From Chryseobacterium soldanellicola (GTDB taxonomy: Bacteria > Bacteroidota > Bacteroidia > Flavobacteriales > Weeksellaceae): a stretch of 64,000 bases of DNA. Below, piece after piece: positions 8,019 through 15,640 of this stretch; the stretch's first letter is position 1; each line of letters starts with the position of its first letter. The notes beneath the pieces are model-generated. The model saw only the letters and a program-made list of their open reading frames with translations, searched no databases and was not told the origin of the DNA. The translations under genes and the position numbers were made by a program. The DNA lies in the NCBI RefSeq assembly GCF_900100115.1, contig NZ_FNKL01000001.1:744001-808000 (forward strand), given 5' to 3'.

Positions 8019-8840
8019 ATGAAAACAGTAATACCATCCGAAATATCCCCTGTACAACTACAGCTTGTCATGCAGACTGCCGTTTCACCGCGGCCGATTG
8101 CATTGGCTTCAACGGTTGACAAAAATGGAGTTATTAATTTATCGCCGTTCAGTTTTTTCAATATGTTCAGTACAGTTCCTCCGATTTTGATTTTTTCACC
8201 ATCGAGAAGAGTTCGTGACAATACGACAAAACATACATTGCAAAACGTTTTGGAAACTTCAGAAGTAGTAATCGGAACGGTAAATTTTCCGATTGTACAG
8301 CAAATTTCTTTGGCTTCAACAGAATATGGTGATGGTGTAAATGAATTCATCAAATCTGGCTTGACAATGAAAGATGCTGATTTGGTTAAGCCTAAATTAA
8401 TCGAAGAATGTCCTGTAAACTTTGAATGTAAGGTTTTAGAAATAAAACCATTAGGAGATCAGGGAGGTGCCGGAAATTTGGTAATTTGTGAAGTTCAGAA
8501 AATTCATATCAGAGAAGAATATTTGGATGAAGAGGGAAATTTAGATCAGGCAAAACTGGATATGGTAGCCCGTTTAGGCGGAAACTGGTATTCGAGAAAT
8601 AATGAAGAAAATCTTTTTGAAGTCCCAAAGCCATTGGTAACAAAAGGAATAGGCTTTGATCTTCTTCCCGACGCCATCAAATACAGCAAAGTCTTTACAG
8701 GAAACGATTTAGGAATGCTTGCCAATGTAGAAGTTTTACCTTCTGAAAATTGCCATGATGATGAAAACATCCATCAAAATGCTCAGAAACTATTGCTGGA
8801 AAGTAAAATTGATGAAGCCTGGAAAGTTTTAATTAAATAA
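8019..8840 (+). CDS. flavin reductase-like, FMN-binding split-barrel protein
   Basis: 273 residues. The N-terminal region (AVSPRPIALASTVDKNGVINLSPFSFFNMFSTVPPILIFSP) is the signature of the flavin reductase-like split-barrel family, which binds FMN and often supplies reduced flavin to a partner oxygenase. The family also includes uncharacterised flavoproteins of this longer length in Bacteroidota. No partner monooxygenase is adjacent. It follows fahA after a MITE-like element, so it probably has its own promoter, and a link to aromatic catabolism is only positional. Confidence 0.85.
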   Translation: MKTVIPSEISPVQLQLVMQTAVSPRPIALASTVDKNGVINLSPFSFFNMFSTVPPILIFSPSRRVRDNTTKHTLQNVLETSEVVIGTVNFPIVQQISLASTEYGDGVNEFIKSGLTMKDADLVKPKLIEECPVNFECKVLEIKPLGDQGGAGNLVICEVQKIHIREEYLDEEGNLDQAKLDMVARLGGNWYSRNNEENLFEVPKPLVTKGIGFDLLPDAIKYSKVFTGNDLGMLANVEVLPSENCHDDENIHQNAQKLLLESKIDEAWKVLIK

Positions 8841-8861
8841 TTTTAATTATATTTAAAAATA

Positions 8862-8888
8862 AAAGGAGTGAAAAATTTTCACTCCTTT
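8862..8888. terminator. bidirectional terminator between convergent genes
   Basis: AAAGGAGTGAAAA pairs with TTTTCACTCCTTT almost without a loop. It lies between the + gene ending at 8840 and the - gene ending at 8900, so it can serve both. Confidence 0.8.
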
Positions 8889-8899
8889 GTTTATTTCAT

Positions 8900-9112
8900 T
8901 TAGTAACAGCATTGCCAACGCCCATTAGCATCTTTACTCTCTGTGCCAAAATTAGGAGACATACATGGCGGTACAATACATCTGCCTGATCCATCACTCA
9001 AATAATTTTTATAGCATCCGCTTGCGCATACTAAAACTTTTTCTCCCCCTTCAATTTGCTTTTGAGCTTCTCTGCTTAATTTCTGACCATTTTTTAAATT
9101 TGAATTTTTCAT
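8900..9112 (-). CDS. double-glycine-leader, six-cysteine peptide (bacteriocin-like)
   Basis: 70 residues. The leader MKNSNLKNGQKLSREAQKQ...IEGG ends in Gly-Gly, the pattern of Chryseobacterium leader peptides usually annotated bacteriocin-like, and cut by C39-peptidase ABC exporters. After GG the core of about 47 residues carries six cysteines (CASGC, RC, PPC, QCC), suggesting disulfide bridges or other cross-links, and ends in CCY. No exporter, modification enzyme or immunity gene lies next to it, so it would rely on a transporter elsewhere. Antimicrobial activity is an inference from the leader type; a signalling or structural role is equally possible. Confidence 0.75.
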   Translation of the reverse strand: MKNSNLKNGQKLSREAQKQIEGGEKVLVCASGCYKNYLSDGSGRCIVPPCMSPNFGTESKDANGRWQCCY

Positions 9113-9213
9113 AATAATTATAATTTTTGGTTATTAATATTTTTCACTAATATATGAAAAATTAAATATAAATTACATCAATATTGGAATTCAATAAGCT
9201 ACAGAATACTCAA

Positions 9214-10053
9214 TTACATTTTTTCTTTGATAAATTCAATAGATTTTTCAACGGCTTTATTCAGATCTTTAGGTAATTCTTGCTCCTCCCAAGGCTCTTT
9301 TGCTCCAAAAGTATGATTGGCTTTTTCAATTAAAAACAATTCCGAAAATGGATTTAAAATATGAAGATGTTCGGCATTTTTCACACTTACACTTTCATCA
9401 TTTGTCCCATGTATGATTAAAAAATGTGCTTTTGCCATTTCCGCTGCCCTTTCGACATCAAAACGGTGCTCATCTTTTGCAAAATCCTCATAAAACTGGT
9501 AATAATGTGGCATTTCCTGTTTTGTTCTTCCGTTTAAAACATAATAAACACCTTTCTCCTTCCAATTTTCCAACGCTTCATCTTTTGGAAAACGTTCTAA
9601 AGTATCGACGCTTGCCAAGGTAATCAATCCGTTAATTCTTTCATCCTCAAAGGTTTTAACAATAGAAATTCCTCCTCCCCGACTGTGCCCGATTAAAATT
9701 ATTTTTTGATCATCAACCTTGGGATCATTAACAAAATAATCAATAACCACTCCTAAATCAGAAAGTTCTTTTGAGTAATTATTATTTCCAAAAGCTTCCA
9801 GATCAGCAAAATTATGAGGATCTTCAACTGTAGTTCCGTTATGGGAAAAATTAAATTTAACAAAGAAAAAACCGGCTTCTGCAAACTTTTCAGCCATCAG
9901 ATTCCATGCGCCCCAATCTTTGTAACCTTTGTAGCCGTGAACGAAAATTACCAACGGTAGCTTTTCATCTGTTTCAGTATAATACGCATCTGCAAGAAAA
10001 TCTCTGGTTTCAGGATTTGAGATGATAATATTTTGCTTTTTTGTGATATGCAT
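9214..10053 (-). CDS. alpha/beta hydrolase, cytoplasmic
   Basis: 279 residues without a signal peptide. The alpha/beta-hydrolase triad is visible: nucleophile Ser in LIGHSRGGGIS, Asp in IIHGTNDESV and His in EKANHTFGA; the oxyanion-hole region is VIFVHGYKGYKDW. It resembles dienelactone-hydrolase/acyl-peptidase-like serine hydrolases, but the substrate is not predictable. It stands alone, convergent with nothing and with the GTCAT hairpin at 10083 upstream. Confidence 0.85.
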   Translation of the reverse strand: MHITKKQNIIISNPETRDFLADAYYTETDEKLPLVIFVHGYKGYKDWGAWNLMAEKFAEAGFFFVKFNFSHNGTTVEDPHNFADLEAFGNNNYSKELSDLGVVIDYFVNDPKVDDQKIILIGHSRGGGISIVKTFEDERINGLITLASVDTLERFPKDEALENWKEKGVYYVLNGRTKQEMPHYYQFYEDFAKDEHRFDVERAAEMAKAHFLIIHGTNDESVSVKNAEHLHILNPFSELFLIEKANHTFGAKEPWEEQELPKDLNKAVEKSIEFIKEKM

Positions 10054-10082
10054 ATATTTGTTTATAATTTGTTAAATGTTTT

Positions 10083-10160
10083 TTTGTCATTTCGACGAAG
10101 GAGAAATCTTTATATTTAATAAATTCTTCACTACACTTCTCTTCGTTCTAAATGACAAAC
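10083..10160. repeat. GTCAT-type inverted repeat in divergent promoter region
   Basis: TTTGTCATTTCGACGAAGGAGAA pairs imperfectly with CTTCTCTTCGTTCTAAATGACAAAC. It lies between the divergent genes starting at 10053 and 10252. Confidence 0.6.
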
Positions 10161-10239
10161 GTACCTCAAAAAGAGATTAATCAAAATGATTTTTCACTTT
10201 AAAAATATTAAAAATAGAAGTAAACACAAAGTAAAATCT

Positions 10240-10247
10240 TATTTTTG
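10240..10247 (+). promoter_or_regulatory. -7 box 4 nt before the HipA-like start codon
   Basis: TATTTTTG matches TAnnTTTG and is followed by CGAT and then ATG at 10252. This spacing implies a leaderless or near-leaderless mRNA and supports 10252 over the upstream in-frame ATG at 10186. Confidence 0.6.
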
Positions 10248-10251
10248 CGAT

Positions 10252-11025
10252 ATGTTGGATTTAAGAACGGTAACTGTGATGCGTTACATTTTGCCACTTC
10301 GCGAGGGAGGCTCTCTTCCGGCGTTGGCAGAAGCTGATGATGATTTTAAATATGTATTAAAATTCCGTGGTGCAGGTCATGGAGTTAAAATGTTGATTTC
10401 AGAGCTTTTAGGAGGAAAGATCACCGAAGTTTTGGGATTAAAAATTCCTGAATTGGTTTTCGTGAATCTTGATGTTGATTTCGGAAGAACTGAAGCTGAT
10501 GAAGAGATTCAGGATTTACTGAAGTCTTCAGAAGGTTTAAATTTAGGATTACATTATCTTTCGGGCTCGATTACGTATGATCCGAGCGTGAAAATTGATC
10601 CGTTTCTGGCTTCAAAAATTGTCTGGCTGGATGCCTTTATCACCAATATCGACCGCACTTTCAGGAATACCAATCTTTTAATGTGGCATAAAGAATTATG
10701 GATAATTGATAACGGTGCATCTTTTTATTTCCATCATTCGTGGCAGAATTTTGATGCGGCGGCAAAAACTCCGTTCAAATATGTGAAAGATCACGTTTTA
10801 TTGTCTCAGGCAAAAATGCTGGATGAGGCCGATCAATTTGCAAAAAAAGTATTAAATGATACCGTTTTCAGGGAAATAGTTAATTTAATTCCCGAAGATT
10901 GGCTGCATTGGAATGACGCCGATGAAACGCCTGAAGAAATCCGTGAAATTTATTTTAATTTTCTGAAAACACGGCTGGAAAATTCTGAAATCTTTTTAAA
11001 CGAAGCCAAAAATGCAAGAGGATAA
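10252..11025 (+). CDS. HipA-like kinase family protein (HipA_2 type)
   Basis: 257 residues from the preferred start at 10252 (MLDLRTVTVMRY); an in-frame ATG at 10186 exists but lies upstream of the -7 box. The protein has the HipA-type kinase core: catalytic loop FITNIDRTFRNTNLL (D134) and metal Asp in LWIIDNGASF (D153), with a glycine-rich N-terminal part. Unlike HipA of the toxin-antitoxin system it has no HipB-like HTH gene next to it. Instead the downstream gene, overlapping by 14 nt, encodes a DUF3037 protein. This pairing is conserved in many bacteria and its biological role is unknown to me. Kinase activity is likely from the intact residues; target unknown. Confidence 0.85.
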   Translation: MLDLRTVTVMRYILPLREGGSLPALAEADDDFKYVLKFRGAGHGVKMLISELLGGKITEVLGLKIPELVFVNLDVDFGRTEADEEIQDLLKSSEGLNLGLHYLSGSITYDPSVKIDPFLASKIVWLDAFITNIDRTFRNTNLLMWHKELWIIDNGASFYFHHSWQNFDAAAKTPFKYVKDHVLLSQAKMLDEADQFAKKVLNDTVFREIVNLIPEDWLHWNDADETPEEIREIYFNFLKTRLENSEIFLNEAKNARG

Positions 11026-11395
11026 AATTTACGAATACGCTGTAATACGCTTGGTTCCTAAGGTTGAAAGAGAAGAATTTTTCAACATTGGCCTTGTCAT
11101 GTTTTCAAAAAAAGAGAAATTCATTAAAGTTGACTATTATTTATGTCCTGATAAATTCAGATTAATGCACAGCAAGCTTGATTACGAAGACATTATTCAA
11201 AATCTTGAAAGCTTTCAGAAAATCGCCAACGGCGAAAAAGACGGCGGACCGATTGCCCATATGGAAATTCCGGAGCGTTTTCGTTGGCTGACGGCAGTCC
11301 GAAGCTCTGTTGTACAAACTTCACGACCTCATCCCGGAAAATCAAAAGACCTGGAAAAGACTTTTGGTAAACTTTTTGAAGAGTTAGTAAAATAA
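11012..11395 (+). CDS. DUF3037 domain protein
   Basis: 127 residues. YEYAVIRLVPKVEREEFFNIGLVMFSKK at the N-terminus is the DUF3037 signature. Its start codon lies inside the 3' end of the HipA-like gene, which indicates translational coupling and a shared function. No catalytic motif is evident. It may be the regulatory or substrate partner of the kinase; that is inference from the gene pair. Confidence 0.85.
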   Translation: MQEDKIYEYAVIRLVPKVEREEFFNIGLVMFSKKEKFIKVDYYLCPDKFRLMHSKLDYEDIIQNLESFQKIANGEKDGGPIAHMEIPERFRWLTAVRSSVVQTSRPHPGKSKDLEKTFGKLFEELVK

Positions 11396-11417
11396 CGGTC
11401 ACTTCAAAAAATATTCT

Positions 11418-12440
11418 ATGAAATCATTCAATAATAGTATAATTTACAGGTTTTCAATGAACCTGTTTTTTATTTTAATTTTAAATTTATTCAGCCTAAG
11501 CTATTCTCAACCTCCAATTAATGAATCTAAACTTCCTCCAAGTACTATTCTCCCTGAGAAAACAAATTTTTTAAAAGATATTTCCTATAAAAACGACAAT
11601 GCAGGAAATCCTATGCTCTTAGATATTTATAAACCGAAAAATTCGACTTCTGAAAATCTTCCGGTTGTAGTTTATGTACATGGCGGAGCATGGGCAAAAG
11701 GCGATAAAACCGTAAGAGCCAACAGTTATATTGAAAATTTTATTTTAAAATTAGTGAAAAAAAATTACGCTGTTATCAGTATTGATAATACTTTGGTGAG
11801 TGAAACGGTTCATTTTCCATTGCCTATTCAGGACACAAAAGATGCTGTAAGATGGGTAAGAAAAAATGCGGAAAAATATCATTTTGATGCCAATAATATC
11901 GGTTATTTCGGAGCTTCATCGGGTGCGCATTTATCAATGCTTGCAGCCTATTCTAATGATAACGAGTATATCGGAAGCTCTGAGCTTTCATCTTATTCCG
12001 GAAAGGTGAATTATGTGGTCAGTAATTTCGGGCCGACAGATTTAAATAAACTTTTACATACAAGATTAGGCAAGGTTCCAGTATATATTGTCGGACTTTT
12101 CTTTAAACCGATCGTTGAAATCAGACAAAAGTTAGTATTTGGAATTTCAGGATATGATATTAAAAAGGATAAAAGAAAAGCGGTTGATTATTTGAAAACA
12201 GTTTCTCCGATAAATTATGTTCAAAATGGAGTTCCAACCTTTATTCTTCATGGAGATAAAGATAAAGTTGCCCCTATCAATCATTCAAAAAAGTTGGTCA
12301 AAAAACTTAAAAAGCAAAATATTGAGACTTCATTAATTGTCGTAAAAGATGGTGTTCATGGTTTTGGAACAACTGATAAAGCCTATATGAATCAGCTTAA
12401 TGATGAAATGGTCAATTTCATTATTTCACACAAAAAATAA
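11418..12440 (+). CDS. secreted alpha/beta hydrolase (BD-FAE/carboxylesterase type)
   Basis: 340 residues with an N-terminal signal or membrane segment (MNLFFILILNLFSLSYSQ after a short extension). The HGGAW oxyanion motif, the nucleophile in GASSGAH, Asp in HGDKDKVAPI and His in DGVHGFG define an esterase of the hormone-sensitive-lipase/BD-FAE type acting in the periplasm. The upstream DUF3037 gene ends only 22 bp before, so it may be read through from that operon. Substrate unknown. It is one of three alpha/beta hydrolases within 6 kb. Confidence 0.85.
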   Translation: MKSFNNSIIYRFSMNLFFILILNLFSLSYSQPPINESKLPPSTILPEKTNFLKDISYKNDNAGNPMLLDIYKPKNSTSENLPVVVYVHGGAWAKGDKTVRANSYIENFILKLVKKNYAVISIDNTLVSETVHFPLPIQDTKDAVRWVRKNAEKYHFDANNIGYFGASSGAHLSMLAAYSNDNEYIGSSELSSYSGKVNYVVSNFGPTDLNKLLHTRLGKVPVYIVGLFFKPIVEIRQKLVFGISGYDIKKDKRKAVDYLKTVSPINYVQNGVPTFILHGDKDKVAPINHSKKLVKKLKKQNIETSLIVVKDGVHGFGTTDKAYMNQLNDEMVNFIISHKK

Positions 12441-12442
12441 GT

Positions 12443-12563
12443 TTTGAAATTAGTTTGAATTACAATTTTAGTAAATATTTAAAATTAAACATGATTTAAT
12501 ATTTAAAATTTAACTAATTAAAGTTTACTGTATCTAAAAATTACAATTCAAACTAATTTCAAA
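12443..12563. repeat. 121-bp imperfect palindrome with 19-bp terminal inverted repeats
   Basis: TTTGAAATTAGTTTGAATT at 12443-12461 is the exact inverse of 12545-12563. A further AATTTT/AAAATT and AGTAAA/TTTACT pair lie inside. The interior holds a direct repeat ATATTTAAAATT (12475 and 12499). The right end includes the first base of the downstream ATG. No clear target-site duplication is seen. Confidence 0.75.
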
Positions 12564-13651
12564 TGAAAATAAAAAATTTACTTTTAATCTCCACATTTTG
12601 TGTTATCACAATGTCCTGCAGTTCTGATGATTCTATCGAGCAACCAACGCAAACCGACAGTACATCAACCGAAGCCATGTATTTCCCGCCATCAGACAGT
12701 GATATCTGGGAAACAAAATCTATTTCCAATTTAGGATGGCATCAGGATAAAGTTCAGGATTTGCTTACTTATCTTGATACAAAACATTCAAAAAGCTTTA
12801 TAATTCTTCAAAACGGAAGAATTGTAATGGAAAACTATTTTTCGGGACATACTTCTACAACACCGTGGTATTGGGCAAGCGCGGGAAAAACATTAACCTC
12901 AACCATGACCGGAATCGCAGAACAGGAAGGATTTTTAAATATCAATAACAAAGTTTCAGCATACATCGGAACTGGCTGGACGAGCGAACCTTTAGCTAAA
13001 GAAAATCTTATTACCTGCAAGAATTTATTAACCATGACCTCCGGCTTAGACGATAGTTTAGGTGATGATGTAACGCCTCCAAATCTACAATATAAAGCCG
13101 ATGCAGGAACAAGATGGGCATATCACAATGTATATGTAAAACTTCAGGATGTTGTTGCAGCTGCTACCGGACAAACCTGGTCACAATATTTCAATACAAA
13201 ATTAAGAGATAAAATCGGGATGACCGGAAACTGGATTCAAAGTGGTGACAACAGCGTGTATTGGAGCACGACGAGAAGCATGGCTCGTTTTGGATTAATG
13301 GCTTTAAACGGCGGAAACTGGAACGGAACGCAAATCATTAACACCAATTATTTTCAAAGCGCAACAACGACTTCCCAAAATATTAATCTTGCTTACGGAT
13401 ATTTGTGGTGGCTGAACGGAAAGGCGAGCTATCATATGCCGCAAACACAGTTTCAATTCAACGGAAAACTGATTCCGAGCGCACCGGATGATATGTTTTG
13501 CGCTCTGGGTAAAAATGATCAGAAAATTTATGTTGTTCCGAGTAAAAAACTGGTCGTTATCAGAATGGGAGACGCAGCCGATAATGTGAATCTTGCCCTT
13601 TCTGATTTTGATGATGTTTTGTGGCAAAAAATAAATGCAGTGATTAATTAA
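12563..13651 (+). CDS. serine hydrolase lipoprotein, beta-lactamase (class C/DD-peptidase) family
   Basis: 362 residues. The lipobox VITMSC puts it as a lipoprotein anchored at Cys19. The penicillin-binding/beta-lactamase fold is shown by the SxxK motif in YWASAGKTLTSTMTG and a YxN motif in WAYHNVYVKLQ. A third element is likely in the MFCALGKNDQKIYVVPSKK region. Such Bacteroidota proteins are usually esterases or peptidases rather than true antibiotic-resistance enzymes. Its 5' region is occupied by a 121-bp inverted repeat, so its transcription or translation may depend on that structure. Confidence 0.85.
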   Translation: MKIKNLLLISTFCVITMSCSSDDSIEQPTQTDSTSTEAMYFPPSDSDIWETKSISNLGWHQDKVQDLLTYLDTKHSKSFIILQNGRIVMENYFSGHTSTTPWYWASAGKTLTSTMTGIAEQEGFLNINNKVSAYIGTGWTSEPLAKENLITCKNLLTMTSGLDDSLGDDVTPPNLQYKADAGTRWAYHNVYVKLQDVVAAATGQTWSQYFNTKLRDKIGMTGNWIQSGDNSVYWSTTRSMARFGLMALNGGNWNGTQIINTNYFQSATTTSQNINLAYGYLWWLNGKASYHMPQTQFQFNGKLIPSAPDDMFCALGKNDQKIYVVPSKKLVVIRMGDAADNVNLALSDFDDVLWQKINAVIN

Positions 13652-13761
13652 AAGGTGAATTGCGAATGCCCAATTTGCTTCACAGTGAATTTTAATGATT
13701 AAAAATAAAATTTAAAAATTCACAATTGACTGCGAAGCAAATTCACATTTCACTTTAATTA
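13648..13761. repeat. GTGAATT-type palindrome spanning two convergent stop codons
   Basis: ATTAATTAAAAGGTGAA...TTTGCTTCACAG...GTGAATTTT pairs with AAAAATTCAC...CTGCGAAGCAAA...TTCACTTTAATTAAT. Both flanking genes end inside the ATTAATTAA ends, so the element forms the whole convergent intergenic region and may act as a bidirectional terminator. Confidence 0.65.
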
Positions 13762-14531
13762 ATTGGCTCACCATACAACTGGCTTCCCCAAAACTGAATA
13801 TCTCTTTCCGCTAAATTTGAGTTAAAAAACAGTTCATTAACCTCTTCAACAATCTTATTTACAGCATAATAGTCGGTTGTCCGGATTCTTGTTTCATGAT
13901 TTTCTTTAATGCCGTTCCCGGTAAAATTAAGTGAGCCGAGATAAGCAATTTCATCATCAATAACATAAATTTTACTGTGAATGAAAGTTTCGTTGAAAGC
14001 GCCGTACTTATTGGGAGAAACAAAAACTCTAAACGGAAATAATTGTCTGTAAACATAACTGTAAATTTTTGTAGTCCTGATTTTTTTAATCATATTTTCT
14101 CTTATCAATACCATCAGACCGACAATTATAAAACCGTATGCAGGCTTCAGATCTTTCAATAAATACATTATTGCAAACAAAGCTATAACTAAACCTATTA
14201 TTGCAAAAAGCAATGTTTTTGACATATTGACCAGATGATCTCTTGACTGTTTTGCATTATCATCCACAAGCTTATTCTGAATAATCAGCTTATGAATATT
14301 CTTTTCATATCCACCATAAAAATCTTCTATATTATCGGTAGTAATGAGGTTGATATCTATTCCTTTTGAATGAAGATAAATGAGTTCTTTAATTAAAAAA
14401 GGTGAAAGATAAGGCGAAACTATTTTTACGTTCTTTTTTGCTCCTCTGATATCTCCCAAGAGCTTTTTGCCGGCACTTTTCCCTATATAGATGTCACAAA
14501 TTGCATTATTGTAAAAGGTTCCCATAAGCAT
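13755..14531 (-). CDS. membrane phospholipase D-like protein, one canonical HKD motif
   Basis: 258 residues. The C-terminal half has one HKD-type motif (FIHSKIYVIDDEIAYLGSLNFTGNG). The N-terminal half (IRGAKKNVKIVSPYLSPFLIKEL) looks like a PLD half without the H-x-K. Between them lie two hydrophobic segments (around residues 105-150: LLFAIIGLVIALFAIMYLL and YGFIIVGLMVLI). A single HKD implies dimerisation for activity, as known for Nuc-type PLD nucleases and phosphatidyltransferases. Substrate (phospholipid or nucleic acid) cannot be decided. MLMG and MG give alternative starts 6 nt apart. Confidence 0.8.
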   Translation of the reverse strand: MLMGTFYNNAICDIYIGKSAGKKLLGDIRGAKKNVKIVSPYLSPFLIKELIYLHSKGIDINLITTDNIEDFYGGYEKNIHKLIIQNKLVDDNAKQSRDHLVNMSKTLLFAIIGLVIALFAIMYLLKDLKPAYGFIIVGLMVLIRENMIKKIRTTKIYSYVYRQLFPFRVFVSPNKYGAFNETFIHSKIYVIDDEIAYLGSLNFTGNGIKENHETRIRTTDYYAVNKIVEEVNELFFNSNLAERDIQFWGSQLYGEPIN

Positions 14532-14641
14532 TGATTTAAATCACATGAAAAAGAATAAAAGTAAACAAACTTTTTAATTATAAAATACGGAAAACCTTTA
14601 TTGAGTAATTCTTATTGACCTTTATAAATAATTAAGAAAAA

Positions 14642-15469
14642 TTATTTCCCATTTTTCTGTTTATGGTCAATCCTTTTAATCTCATTCAACAGTAAAGGAA
14701 ATGCGGGTTGCGCCATTCCGCCGTGATCAAAGCCCTGAAGTTCGTATAAAGTTGTTTCTTTATGACCTTTCAGCTTCATCATTCGAGCCATATAAGCGTT
14801 TTCTTCATATCTCCCCAACAATTCTTTTTCACGATCACCCGTTATCAGAAGTAAAGGCGGCGCATCGGCTCTGATAAAATGAAGTGGTGCAAATTCATCA
14901 ATCCTCGCATCCAACTCATCAATTCCTTTTTCTTTTCTAACTGTAAAATGTGAAATCATCTGTCCGCTGAAAGGAATAATTCCTGCAAATTTATTGGCAT
15001 CAATTCCGTATTTATTCAAATAAGATTTGTCTAATCCAATCATAATCGCAAGATAACCTCCCGCAGAATGCCCTGAAATAAAGATCAAATCTTCACTGCC
15101 TCCATAATTTTTAATATTTTTAAAAACCCATGCTGTAGCCGCTGCTGCATCTTCGATATATTTCGGAGCATTTACTTTTGGTGAAAGTCTGTAATTAACT
15201 CCGATTACAGCGATTCCTTTATTTTTTAATCCTTCAGGAATTTCTTTTTGCCCGCCAGTCAAACCTCCGCCATGAAACCAGATTACCGTCGGAAAATTTT
15301 TCACATTTTTAGGTATATAAATATCCAAAACACATCTTTCATTGATGTACACATCAGATTTATTGGTTTTTTCATCGTAATAATGAATGTTATTTTCTGT
15401 GTGATACTCTTGAGAGAAAAGAGGATTTGAAAATAAAGTTATCATTAAAAATATCAGAATCCTGTTCAT
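14642..15469 (-). CDS. secreted alpha/beta hydrolase (esterase)
   Basis: 275 residues with a signal peptide (MNRILIFLMITLFSNPLFSQ). Triad motifs: HGGGL oxyanion, GHSAGGY nucleophile, Asp in LLITGDREKE and His in LQGFDHGGM. It belongs to the same broad esterase type as the 11418 product but is not obviously a recent duplicate. Substrate unknown; no partner genes nearby. Confidence 0.85.
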   Translation of the reverse strand: MNRILIFLMITLFSNPLFSQEYHTENNIHYYDEKTNKSDVYINERCVLDIYIPKNVKNFPTVIWFHGGGLTGGQKEIPEGLKNKGIAVIGVNYRLSPKVNAPKYIEDAAAATAWVFKNIKNYGGSEDLIFISGHSAGGYLAIMIGLDKSYLNKYGIDANKFAGIIPFSGQMISHFTVRKEKGIDELDARIDEFAPLHFIRADAPPLLLITGDREKELLGRYEENAYMARMMKLKGHKETTLYELQGFDHGGMAQPAFPLLLNEIKRIDHKQKNGK

Positions 15470-15560
15470 TTTTGAGAATCTTTTAATGCTTAAATATACA
15501 AAATTTATATTGTCTCATTTTGAGATATAATTAATTTTTTATCTGAATTAAAATTAAAAA

Positions 15561-15602
15561 TCCCACAGATTTCACAGATTAAGATTTGTGAAATTTGTGG
15601 GA
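15561..15602. repeat. ATTTGTG-type hairpin upstream of a hydrolase gene
   Basis: TCCCACAGATTTCACAGAT pairs with ATTTGTGAAATTTGTGGGA around a short AAG-containing loop. It lies between the pcrA stop and the 14642 hydrolase start, with a GTCAT-family remnant (TTACTTCGCTCCTCGCAATA) at 15616-15636. Confidence 0.6.
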
Positions 15603-15640
15603 AATATTTGAGATGGCTTTACTTCGCTCCTCGCAATAAT

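Noticed and set aside
10186..10251. Longer start of the HipA-like kinase
   Set aside because: The added 22 codons are Lys/Asn-rich, contain the promoter box, and are not part of the kinase fold.
12563..13651. Reading the serine hydrolase as an antibiotic-resistance beta-lactamase
   Set aside because: The SxxK and YxN motifs are common to esterases and peptidases of this fold; a lipoprotein anchor and lack of close motif match to AmpC make resistance unlikely.
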